From the NCBI GenBank assembly GCA_018398765.1, contig JAHBMJ010000444.1, forward strand, positions 19,033-66,532: a stretch of DNA of 47,500 nt, read 5' to 3'. Positions 31,156-43,889 of this stretch are shown piece after piece. The position numbers were made by a program, and so were the translations under genes. The stretch's first letter is position 1, and every line of letters starts with the position of its first letter. The notes beneath the pieces are model-generated. The model was not told where the DNA came from. It did no database searches and saw nothing but the letters and a program-made list of their open reading frames with translations. The stretch comes from Chromera velia (lineage: Eukaryota; Sar; Chromeraceae).

Positions 31156-34100
31156 TCAGGAAGACCCTGCGCTACCAGACTGAGAAAGAGAGACATCTGA
31201 ATGTGCCCCCTTTGAAGGTGTTTCCCCCTGTTCATCCCCCTCAATTCCTCCCCCCCTGCCCCCGGAAGGAGTCGAGTATTGCCTCGAGGCCGCATCTGCA
31301 CTCCCACCCCCCCCTGTCCCTGCAGGCGCATTCGACCGTGACGATGTGTGCATCGCAAACGGGAGTCGGTTCTCTTCTTGCTCGCTGTTGTCATACGGGG
31401 GTGGGGCATCCAACGGTGAGTGCGTATGGGGGGCATACATTGGGGGAGCGGCCCTCAGATAGGCGGCGCTTCGGAGGACTGGGTGATGATGCGAATGCTG
31501 ATGCATCGAGGAGGAAAAGCCCGGCGGAGGGGCACCGTCCTGCGGTGACCTTGGGTGAGCAGACGGGGGCATGCCGTGTGAGTCGAATTCCGCAGCAGAG
31601 GAGGGGATAGAGGGGTGGCGTACTGCCGCCATTGATTCAGGAGGTGGGTAGGCGAATCCTGGTGGGGGGCCTGTGGGAGCAGTGGGGGAGGATCCCTGAA
31701 GACCGGAGAGGGATCTGTGGGGGTGGTGTGCGTGGAGGGGGGGAGGGAAGCTGAAAGTTGGGGCATGGGTTGACTCAGGGTGACGAGAGGGAGCAGGGGG
31801 GATGGAGGGGTCCAATCTTCCCCCCCCACCATGCACACTGCCTCCTCCTCCAGACAAGTTAGAGGCAGAAGTCGGACTGTGGGCCGGGGCCTGATGTGAA
31901 CTCCCGAGGCTTGCTGAGGAGGGAATGGGACCATGCAGCTGCATCTGGTGATGTCCTTGTGCTGAAACTTCGGGGGGCCCTTTCAGGCGGTTGACGTGGG
32001 GGGTGTATGAAGGGGGAGGCACTTTGGGTTTAGCAACTTTTGTGGGCTTGCTAGAAGCAGTCGGGGAGAGAGAAGCCGAGACTGAGGCGGTGTCGCTCCT
32101 ATCACCTCCAGGAATGCCATGAGGCATGTAGATATGACCCCCCCCCCCTCCGCTAGAACCGAACGGAGAGTGATCAGGAGGAGGCTGAAGGGGTCTCCGA
32201 CTCTCTGTAGGGTCTCTGGCAGGGGGCACATCCGGAGGTGTCATCCTCGGAAGGCGGGGTTGGATCTGATGGTGCGGGTGGCCGCTGCCTCCCCCCAGAC
32301 TGGAACCCGATCCTCCTCCTGGCTGCTGCTGCTGATACCCGGACAGAGGATGACGCAATGGAGGGGGTTCGGTTGGGAGGCGTATCTTCTCGTTGTCGTG
32401 ACTTCTACTGACTTCGTACAAACGATCCCCCCCTCCCCCGGCAGGAGCCAGTCTGTGCACCTCAGCACCTCCACCCCCACTGCCCCCGCTCGCCGCCGGC
32501 ATGAAGAAAGGAGGGGCAGTAGCTTTCAATGTTGACTCGGAAGCATCAACAAGAATCCTTTCGCTCTCTCTCTCTCTCTCCCTCTCTCTCTGGGCAGAAC
32601 CGTCAAACGCGCCAGAAACGGGAGCACGACGGGGCTGCAGTACTCCCACCGAGTTAGCGGTTGCCCCCCACTGGCCTTCAAACCCAGGAGGCGGCGACAG
32701 AGACATCGGAGCCTCACGCGCACCACCCGCAGATGCGGACCCTGGGGCGTCCCAAAGCTCATTGGGATTCCCCGCCGCCGCACGGGGGGCGTGGCGCCTC
32801 CCCTGCCTTCCCTCCCCCCCTGTGTTCACAATCTCACCCCCCTGCTGCTGAGACTCTCCCCCCGAGGCTCTAACGTCCACAGCCACGTCATCCAATGGGT
32901 TGAGGAAACTGGATGCTCCCATGCCTGCCCCGTCTGCAAGATCACTGTCAGCTGTGCCCACAACCCGATCCCCCGCCCCTATGCCCAACAGCTCTGAGAA
33001 AGAGAAACCGCTCGATCTCCCATCATCCCCACCCCAGTCAGACGACTCCTGCCGCCTCCCCCTCCTTTCGTCTTCCTCAGCCATCCGGTCGACTGTGAAC
33101 TCGTCTGCAAAGTGGAACGGGGCATCGAAGGCTGTGTCTATCTGCAGGTCATCCACAAGACCCCCAGAAAAACCACGGAGGGGCGAAGGAGGAGCCCGGT
33201 CCCCTGAGGCCGCCGTCTCACCTCGGACTGTGGCTGCGAGTCGCTGCAGCAAATCTGTACCCAGACCCGCATCCAGGGACCCTGCCCCCTGACTAGTGCT
33301 AGTTGGGGTGTCTGCACTCGCTGCAGGACCGGCAGCGGGTCCCCCCAACTGCTTCCGAGTGGTTATACGCGGTCTTGCCGCATCTGAGCGGAAGTCCTCC
33401 TCTGTCCTACTTCCAGCACGTGTGTGGGATTTGGAGGTGTCTGGGGTGTCCCCCGTGGGGTGTCTCCTCGTTCGGAAGACGGATGTGCAGTGCTGTGTGG
33501 GCGGGTGGCCCCCGTCTTCTCCTCCTTCGGATTCGCTCCCTTCAAACGAGGAGAACCCGGGAGGAGGGGCAGATAGACGGGGGGCGCGTGGGTGATCGGG
33601 CCCGGTGTGTCTCTGTTGCTGCGAGCCCTCTGAGGCAGAGACAGGATTTGAACTTGAGGCCCCAGCCGCCAGCTTCCGCCACGTCTGCTGAACAGTGGCG
33701 GTGGTAGAAGGGGGTTTGCTTTCGGGAAGCGGCCTTGGTGGCATGGCGCGGGTGGGCACGGAAGTCGTAGCAGTGTGCTCACGAGATATGGAAGGGGGGG
33801 GATACTGAGTGGCGTCGGGAAGGGACCCACGGGAGTGAGGGAAGGGGGAGGTTGTGGTAACATCCCGATTCTCTCCTTTCTCTCTCTCGGCTTCTCGGAG
33901 AGAGGGAAAGTCGGATGAAGAGGGAGGAACAGAGGAGGATGCGTGAGCATGCATCTGGTCTCTGTTGTCCTTCTTTTCCTTGTCCTTTCCACCACTCGCC
34001 CTCTTCTCTTTGCGCCCCTTCCGACCCCCGGACTCGTGCTCTGTCTCCTGACTCTTTGAGAGAGACTGTGACACAGAAGCCTGTTGAGGCTGTTCCCTTT

Positions 34101-37100
34101 TCTCCTTCTCCCTCTCTCTGTCACCCTCTGCAGCAACCACTGCGGCAGAGTTGCCCGTGGCTGTTGCAGAACGGGATGGAAGCTTCCGGTCCTTCCGGAC
34201 GTAGACAATCTCGGTCAGTGGAGCGTTCTGCTGCTGTCCTTGGGCAGCCTGGGTGGTTGGGTGATGTTGCAACTGTTGCGGAGACGGCTGGGACGAAGGA
34301 TTCGAAGGAGATGGATGTGCCTGTGCCTGTGCCTGCTGTTGTGTAGATTGAGAAGCGGAGAGTGAGTGCTGCACCCCTCTCTTGTCCTCTTTTTCTTTCC
34401 GTTTCCGATCCTTCTCCTTCTCCTTCACATTGCCGGAAGGAGGGGGGAGAACCACAGGCATGGTGGTACCGAGCATGGGCGTGGGAACTTGTTGCTCGTC
34501 TGCCTGAGAGGCCCCTGAGGAAGTCCCCTGAGTCTGCCTGCGTCTGTCCCTGTGGGTACGGGCAGACATCCATTGACCCGTGTCCGCCTCTTCTTCCTCT
34601 GCTCCCCCACGAGCGTGCTGCTGCTGCTGCTGTCCTCCCTGCTGCGATGAGCTGGAACCTGATGTTTTCTTCTCGGGCACACCTGCGGAGTCTGTCAGGG
34701 AGACACGACGCGACGGCACATTCTGGGTGCCAGGGGCTGTGTAGACAGTCGGCAAAGCCTTGGAAGCGGAGTGCTGCACTGGCTGAGCCGAAGGAACGAG
34801 AGGGGAAGAGGAAGGAGTGTGTTGCTGAGAGGAGACAGTTGCAGTTCGTGAGATGGGATGGTGCTGTTGGACTGCAGCAGCCTGATGATTTTGCTGGGCG
34901 CGGCTCTTCTGCTTGTCCCTTTCCCTCTCTCTGTTGGCCGTCTCTTTTTCCTTCTCCTTTGAACTTTCCAATTCCTTCCCTTTCCGCTTCTCCGCCTCCC
35001 CTTGTTTCTGCTGCTGATTTGACGTGAGGTGGGGAGTGGGAGTGGTTTGGGGATCCCTTTTCTCTGCACTTGACTCGGCAGAAGTGGATGCTGAGGCTGC
35101 AAGGGGAAGGAACAGAGTGTGGGGGCCCTGGTCCCCTTCCGGCTTTCTTCCGGGAGGGCCTGCAGCAGATGCAGAAACCTCAACAAAGTCTTGTTGCGAC
35201 TGGGGATGCTTTTCCTTTTCCGACCTTCTCGCCTTCGTTGAGCCACCTCTGACATTCTCACTGTGCGCACCTACAACTCCCTCTGCAGCAACATCCTCCG
35301 GCTTCTCCCGTCCTCCAGATCCAGGCGGCTTTTGGGGAAATACCTTGCGGGGCGCCTTCTTACTCAGAGTAACGAACGGCGGCCCTCCCACTTCTTCACC
35401 ATCCACCTCTTCCTTTTCACCCTGACTGTGTCCCTCTGCTACCACCACCACTTCCTCTGTCTGAGTCGGAGGCAGGGAGGCAGGGGTACCCTGTGGGTGG
35501 TGGGGTGCTGCACCGTTTGTGAGAACAATCTCGCTCTCGTCTGTGTCCCCCTTCCCTTGTTGACTTCCCCGTCTGCGGTTCTTCTCTTTCTTTCCCTTCT
35601 TTCCAGAGGCGGGGGCAGGTTGCAACGAGGCGGTAGCAGGAGAGATCATCTGACGGATCACAATCGGAACGGCGGGGGAAGGACTCTCAAATTCTGCAGT
35701 TTCCCTCTCTCTCTCTTCAGAGACAGGAACAGCAGACGAAACAACACCCCTCTTCGGAGGGCTGCTGGTCTGCCCCACCGATGCCACTTGGGGCACGTGG
35801 GGGGAAGAAACGGGAGGAGACGAGTGCTGTGCAGGTACAACGACGTACCCCTCATCGACTGACGAAGGACGATCGGCGGCTTGGACCTTTGACCCTCCCC
35901 GTACCCTTTCCCTTGAATCGGGCTCTCTCTCAACCCCCTTCCCCAAACCCACTGCCACCTGAGAGTCCGCTCCAACGAGGGACACACCGGAATCCTCAAG
36001 TGTGCCCTCATGATTTGTGCCAAACGATCGGGCATGAGCTCCCAGAGAGGAGACAGATGGACCAACCAGCTGATTTGGTCCCCCAGCCTTCCCTTCTCTC
36101 TGAGTTGCTGCTTCGAGGGAAATATCAGGAGAAGCCTTCCCCCCCACAGGATCCACCCGCTGTGGTAACAGGAAGCATATCGGGATGAGAACACCGGACA
36201 ACGCGTCCTTTGCCTCTTCTCCCAACTGCTCGGCTGTCAAAGCGGACCAGTCTCTAATCACGTCACCTGACGTGCCCTCCATCCCCCCTCCCTCTTCTAT
36301 CTGTGCGTGCAGCCCCACGGCTGCCCTCAGCCTCTTGACCACTGGGGATGGACCGGAGCTGCTTTGACGCTCTGCCACAGCCCGAGCGACAGAGCACACA
36401 ACGCTCACGTCATTCGGGGAGAAGCCCAGCCCCTTGCCTGTTGCAAGGGCATCAGGAAAGCTCACGACACTGCCCGATGAGGAACTGGGCGTCGGGGACC
36501 CCGAGGAGGCAGTTGATCCTCCCCCCCCCATGCCTGACGTTTTGAGGTACTCACTTGACATAGAGGAGCCAGGCGAAGGAAGGGGAAGGGGGGGGTCGAA
36601 AACCGAAAAGTGACTCAAAAGCGACGCCCTTCGCCCAAAGGCGCCAAACGAACTCAAATGAGGGAACAGCACATCGAACACCAACCCCCTACCTTTTGCG
36701 TGTTCAATTCGTCTGCGTCGAACAAAGCGCGCATAGCAGACTCTTCTCATGATCTCACAAACCACCGTGAAGGCCACAGTCACAACCAAGATGATGTCCG
36801 CCAGACTCCCCTCTGCGAGGGAAGTCGCAGCAGCCACCCACCTGCGCGCAACCCTCCAGAGCGCTGAGAAGTACGAGAGGAAATTACGACGGTGGATGTC
36901 TGCTCTCACAGCAGCGTCAACCAAACGAGGGGGGAGGGAAACGGAAACAGGGACAACGAACGAATCTCGTTCCGTCTCAACGAACAGACTGATATCGGCA
37001 CCTAGGGAAAGCTCGTCTACTGGCTCTTGTTCACTCCCAACGGTCTCCTTTTCTTTCTCTCCCTCAGCCTTACTCAGATTCCCCCGCTCACCCCCCCTGC

Positions 37101-40100
37101 TGTTGCGGTTTCTTTGTCGGGAGCCGAAGCCGTTGTCAAGATGACGAAGCGTCACTGCCTCCCGAACCCACGCCCTCAGAGTTGGGGCGTCAAAGACCAT
37201 ACGCAGGATCGCAGTCACTTCACCGGACTGATCCTTTTCCTCATCCCCCTCCCTCTCTCTTTCTTGATCCTGCCATCCAGGAGGAAGGTGTAGTGCCGTG
37301 ACACCATCATATGAATCCCCACCATCAAACCCCCACACAGGGCTCCGACCCGAGGAATCATACATGTGTGACACAAACACCCCAGTCTCAGTCTTCTCTG
37401 AAGCAGCTGAGATATCTGCAAACCCCCCCCCCCCAAGTGCGACCACCCCATTGGAAAGGACCCAAGACGGGGCGCTACCATCAGGGCACTCCTCTGCTTC
37501 CCTCCCGGCCCCGACCAACGCAGAAGCGTAGCCGGGGGAAGAGAAAAGAGACGGGCCAACCTTCTGCCAAGAACGCGAAGCCTCAGGGGAGTACCACAGA
37601 CGCCGACTACCGACTGTCTGTGAAATTCCACCGGCAGGAGATGATCTGCCAGCCCCCCCAACTGCTGTTGTCCCACTCCCTCCGCGTCCTCTGCTTACTT
37701 CCCCGCCCCTACCACTCCCACCCATCCCCATCTTTTGTGTTTCCACACCTACGTCTGCACCCACACTGCTCGAAGGTGCAAAATCGAGATCGCACATCTC
37801 TCGAAACTCTTTCATGGCTGCCTCGCTGTCACGTCTAGGGAGCACGGACTGACCATTCAGCTGACTACCTCGACATCGCAGCGCGACGTCAGTGTCATGC
37901 GAGTGAATCAGACCCAAACGGCGCACGGTGGTCACACCGCGCCTCGATCTGTCCTGCGGCCCTGGGGGTGGCAGTCGAATTCTGAGCCTTCTGACGATGG
38001 CAATGGTACGCTGGGAAGGCCCCAGGTCAAGCCTGAGGTCCGACTCCCCCCCAGACTTCCCCTGCTTTTGCTTTTCCCTCTCCTGCTTTGCTTCGCGTAA
38101 CGATGGAGGGATGAAGTCTTCAAACTCTGTGTGATCAATCGGATCATCATCAGAGTCAGTACTGTCTCCTGTCTCTACCGCCCACTGACTCCTGCTGGCT
38201 TTTCCGTACGCCTTACTGTGGGAGAAGGAGAAGAGGGGAAACCAAGCAAGAAAAAACAGTCTCCAAAGTCGAGGAGAGTGGGAAGGGGGAATCGGTGCGG
38301 TATCTGTATACGCTCCGTCTCTCCAAGCATAGGGGGAAGAGAAAGAGGAAGCAGCCTGAGCCTGCCCCCACTGCCACTCCCCACACCCTCCCGCCCCAAT
38401 TTTTTGAATCGATCTGTTCAAGTCCCTTCCAAAACCTCTCCCCCTCCTTCTCCCTGAAAGCGGGTGCCGCCGCACACGCAGGCGGTCGGGCCCTTTGCCC
38501 ATCCCCATCGCCAACGACGCTGACTTCTCAGCACATTGAGCAGCCATGGAGGCTTGCGTCTTTTCCGGCATGAACGACAGTTCACGCCCCATGATTGTTG
38601 ACGGTGTGGCGTCGGCACAAAGGGCCAACCAGTCTGCGAACTCTGAATCCGCAAACGCTTCGACGTTCCCGGGAGGCACGTGGGCGGCGGGGCTGAAGAG
38701 CTTCGATTCGGCTGTCAGCGAGGGAAAGAAGGCATCTGGACTCAAGGCCCCCATGCTCATGCTGAGGGAGGAAGAAAACCCCCCGGCAACTGCCGTCTCC
38801 TCCTCCCTCCCTGCTGGGGGGCGTTCGGACGGCCACTGATCGGGACGGCCGAAACACCGGAACGCGGCACACATGTCAGTGGCAGAGAGGCCGACGGACA
38901 GTTCTAAAGAAGGAACGACAGCCTTGTTACCTTGGCGGTAAGTGGTGACAGGCTGATGGGAAGAAGGATCAAAAGGGATTGGCACCCTGGTCAATGGGCC
39001 TTTCTCGCTGATGAGAAAGGGCCTGGTGGAAACCTCGAGAGACACTGCCGAGCCAGACGTGGTCTTGGAGGACGGAGACGAGGCGCTCTTCTTGTCTTTC
39101 TCTCCACCCTCGCCCTCTCCTCCAGTGCTCTCATTCCCAGCCCCTGCTTCCAGTGACCCTTCTGAGATATGAATGTACAGAGAAGGGGAAATGGGGGCCT
39201 CGGGGTGCCGAACGATCACACGGAGAGAAGAATCCTCAACCTCTCCCCGCACCGTCTCCTCTTGCTGCTTCCCATCCGTCCCCCCACCCGCAGTCACCGC
39301 TCCTCTCCCCCCCCCCCCNCCCCCCCCCCCCCCCCCCCCCCCCTCTCTTCGGCCCAGAACCCCCGATGCCCACCAGTTCGACAGACTCCAGAGACGTCAG
39401 ATCGTTGCGAATGAACAAAAGCGAATGGTGACGACCGTGGAGCTCGGGCTCAAATATGATCGGACCAACGGTCAATCCCTCACCGGGCGGAACCCTTAAG
39501 ACGACGCCAGACAGAGACTTGTGAACACGAAAAGCGCCCGACTGACGCTCGTCAAACCTGCAGCACAGCAAAAAGCACAGAAACACAGAATGCGCCTCAC
39601 CATGTCACACATGCGATCAACCAAAAAGATGTTGGAAGAGGCGCAGTAGGTTTCACAGCAGGCACGTGTACAGACAATGGCAGAACATCACATGTACAAA
39701 AGAGGGGAAACCCAGCTGCCTTTCGCGGCAGGCGTTTTCACTTCTTTTTTTTTACTCCCGTAGAACATCCAGCCAGCTTACCGACCTGTATCCCCTCCGC
39801 GACTTGAGCAACGCAATGGATGCAGGTCTCCAAAAATTCTTTTGCGCAAAGGTCTTGTGGAGCTTCCGTGACAAAGGCTGCTCAGGAATGAGGCCCTTGG
39901 GCAGTGCCACAGGAACAGTTCGCGCTCCCGTTCCTCCAGCGCCTGCTGGCTTCTCTTTCTCTGCGCCTCCTTTTCCCTTCCCCCCCTTCCCCTTTCCCTT
40001 CCCCCCATTGTTCAGAATCTCCTTTTCTTTTTCTTTTTCCCCCTTCTCATCCCCCTCGAACGAAACTTGAAGGAAATCAAGATCCGCAGGTGCAAACAAA

Positions 40101-43100
40101 ACCTGCGCACTCAAATCCCTCGTCAGGGAAGGATTTACCAGATGAAGATACAGTCTGCTTTGACCCCCAACCTGCAAACCAAAGAAAGGCAAAGAACACA
40201 CCCAACGAATGCATTCGGAATGTGTGTATCACCTTGTCAAATTAAGTGGTCCTCGGGCCCCCTCTCTCGCAAACGCAGGAAACACACACAAGCATGCACA
40301 CACCACTGAGACATACACCCAAAAAAGAGAGAGAAAGACAACAGAAGGAACGGACACAAAAGACAACCTTAGAGAGACTGACAGACAGACCTGAACTGAT
40401 CCAAAGTCCAATTTTTTGGAATTTGAGGCCCCAAAGTCGGCGTCCGTCGCAACGACAGAGGGAAGAACCCACCGCGCTGCCGACGAAACAATGATGGCCT
40501 GCCGCTGCGGTATGGAATTCGGAGGCAAAACCACCCCGCCTCCCTCAGGATTCTGCATGCCGAGAAAGTCTTCACTGCCCCCCATACCGATTGAGGCATG
40601 GCCCTGATTCCCCCCCCACTGTTGCCACTCTCGTTCGGGAGGGAATGAAAAAGTCAAAAGAGCAAAGGACTTCAGAACTACTTCAGCATCTTGACGCGAC
40701 ACGTCCAGCGGGCGTTTATTCGTCGAGCTGCCCTGCTGTGCTCCATTGGCACCAACCGTCGCGTTTGCTCCTTGATCTGAAGACTTGGGGTTTTCTGCCA
40801 GCGGAATTTTTTGGAGAAAGTTTTTCTGACGCTTGTACGCCGCACCCAACTCTTGCAGACTAAGTCTATCTCCCCAATGAAGGGGGGCACCTTGAATGTG
40901 CAAGTAGTCCTCATCTGCAGTCACTCACACATGGGGGGGAGGGGGGGAGTCAGGAAAAGAAACGGGCCAGAACAGACTGGTAGAAGACCCGGTCATACGA
41001 TCTCCGTCTTTCGATGTGTTCCTCCCCCTACACTGCAGGGACGAAAATGGCTTTCAGTATGCTTTCTCTGGTCAGGAAGGCCCGGGGGGCTTGTCAAGCA
41101 CGGGATTTCGAACAGACGCAGCAATCACGGAAGGAGCACGGAAAAAGAAAGAAGAAAAGATGAAAGAGAATGAAGCCGTTACTTCACGGTGAAAATCAGC
41201 TTAGAGCAATCAATACAATCTCTCTGTCTGTGTGAGGACTGACTGACATCCCGAATCCGGAACATAGCCGAACTCTGCACGGTAGACGCGAGAGACGTTC
41301 GGATTGTTCAGATTGTGGTGGGGCTGTTGGGGCGACGAAGGAGAATGGAACACAATCCTCATCGTCTTGTTGTTGTTGGCATTTTCCAACACAGCGCCAT
41401 CCTTCAGATCCCCCACAACAAGAGTGTCGCCGGTTGAGTGAACGACTGATGGAACGTTCTCCCCCCCAGAGAAGGGAGCCCCGTCTTGGTCCTTCCCTTG
41501 GCCCTTCTCCTTCCCTCCCCCCTTCTGCGGGGAAGGCGGAGAGGATGAAGAGGCGTCAACATACCCCACAGGTTCCAGCTGCCGTACCCGGAGACACCTG
41601 TCCCCTTTCACTGCGATGGAGAAGTGCGTCGAGGGGTCCGCTGCTGCGTGAAGGCTGGAGCTCGCGACAATGAACAGACTCTGCATGCAGTCAGCAGGAG
41701 GATGAGAAAACGAGAGAGACCGAGGGAGGACGCAGAGGTAAGTGTCTGCCTCGACGACAAGAAAAGGAACGAAGATGGAAAGCGGTCAGAGACAGGAGAG
41801 GAACCATGGCAAACCAAGAAGCCCTGCGTAAATAAATAGATCTGCTCTCCACATCTCACGTCCACCGAATTCCCATTCTGGCATAGTTTCTCTTCCATAT
41901 GGATTGAAAAACGTAAAATTAGGGCCCTCGGTGAGGCGAATCCCAAAAAAACAAAGCCACGTCAGGCAAGCTCCTTGTTGTGCAGGGAGACACAGCAAAA
42001 TGACGCCAAGCCGTCTTGAAGAGCCGACAGACAGAACGGCTCACCAGGTTCACACGGCACAAAGGCAGGTCCAGAGACAGACAGAGAAAAAAAAAAAAAA
42101 AAAAACGAATCGCAGGAGTGCAGGATCATCAATCGTTTCTTTCTTTCCTCATGAATCCGTCGCCCGCCCACCTGTGGAGGAGACGGATGTCCAGGGTAGA
42201 GCCCAGCGAAGTTCAAATGGGGATTGACCGGCTTCACCTCGGCTGTCGCTTTGAAAAAAGTTCCCCGAATCTGCACGGAAGGATCTCTCACGTACATGTA
42301 CTTGCGTCCTCTTGCAGTATCAAAATCGCTTGCTTGATTGCTCAATTGGCTGGTCGTTTACATATCGTCTCTGAGTGAGACCAAAACCAGAGCAGGCAGA
42401 ATTCTACTCGGCACACAGACACCGAAGCCAGCCACCCAGTTCGGCAGGCAGACACGCAGACGGACAAACAAGCAGGGCCTCGACCAAAGACGGAAGGAAA
42501 GGAAGGAAGGAAGGAAAGGAAGGGCTACTACTGGGGAAAAGGAAGACAGGACACGAAAGAAGGAAAAATGGAATAACACTGAGAAAGACAGAAAGCCGAC
42601 AGTCTGCCTTTGTGGAAGCTTGACAAGTGTCAAGACGCACAAGCATAAACAGGTCAGTCGACATGACAGCTGGAAAGAGAGACCGTGCCTGCCTGCTTGC
42701 CTGCCTTTCTGAACTTGCCTCTTTGAGCCAGTTGACCCCATGTCTGAACGAAAAATACGAGAGTAAACAAACTGATTGATGGCTGACCGACCGCGAACTG
42801 CTCTCCAGAGGACGAAAGCACCGAAATGACGGCATCACAGTACGGGTGCCCCCCCCGCATCCGGCCCGGGTTGACCATCATGCCCACGCTGAGGGACTCC
42901 CCCGGTTTCAGCGTGAGCGGAAACGCGAGGGGTGTCACGTTCACGTCCCACGGGTTGAAATCCCCCCCAGAGGGAAGGAGGGGCCCCTGCAGGAAGCAAG
43001 CAAGGAAGGAAGGAAAACCGGAGCAAGGACGGGAAAGACATCGTCATGACATGAGAGCAAACAAACAAAATTCCTGAGCTTGCAGCCGGGAGATTGATTC

Positions 43101-43695
43101 AAGTGAAATGAAAAGGAGTACATGCGGAATGAAGGACATCATCGTGTCATGAAGAACATAACATGTACCGACAAACAAAGTAGCGCAGTGCAAACAAGCA
43201 CGGTAACAAATGAAAAAACAGGAAAGTAGCCGCGAAGACACAAAAAAATACCGCCTTTTAAGACAGTCAGCGAACCACATGAACATAGTGACGGTAGAGG
43301 CGTCTACACTATCGATGTTGCCAGCAAGACAGGCAAAGTAAGGAAAAGCGGCCCGCAGACGAACAGCCAAGAAGAAGTCGAGGGCGACAAAGAAACGAAC
43401 CGACCAGTTGATGCAGGGAGACCTCAGGAATGCTGCTCTTGATAGCATTGATGTTGATGAATCCCGTCTGTCGGTTCGACAAGCGGAAGGACGCAGCAAT
43501 TGCGCCGCCCGTCACACGAACCGGAGGCAGGCGTCGAGAGGACTCGCGACAGAACTGCACTCACTCACTCACTCACTCACATATTCATTTGTCCGTTTTG
43601 AATCCATCTTTTCAGTCAAAGCTGTTTTTAGATGGGGAGAGTATCTCGCCTGGCTTTCTGCCGCTCGAGAAAATCAAAAGTACACACACAACACA

Positions 43696-43735
<40 letters not shown>

Positions 43736-43858
43736 TCTGCTGCACACCCCGTAACAAATCGGTCTTTTGCGCCTTCCTTGTTTTTCTCGTCAGGAACAGG
43801 GAAGACGCACGAGAATGCATAAAGGACTTCCACACCGAACCGCCATGCATCCCCACCC

Positions 43859-43889
<31 letters not shown>

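Noticed and set aside
41830-41926. Assigning a definite exon with residues GPNFTFFNPYGRETMPEW
   Set aside because: The frame looks domain-like, but no donor fits the phase of the next exon, while the frame with a good GTGAGA donor does not fit the previous one. I left the limits open.
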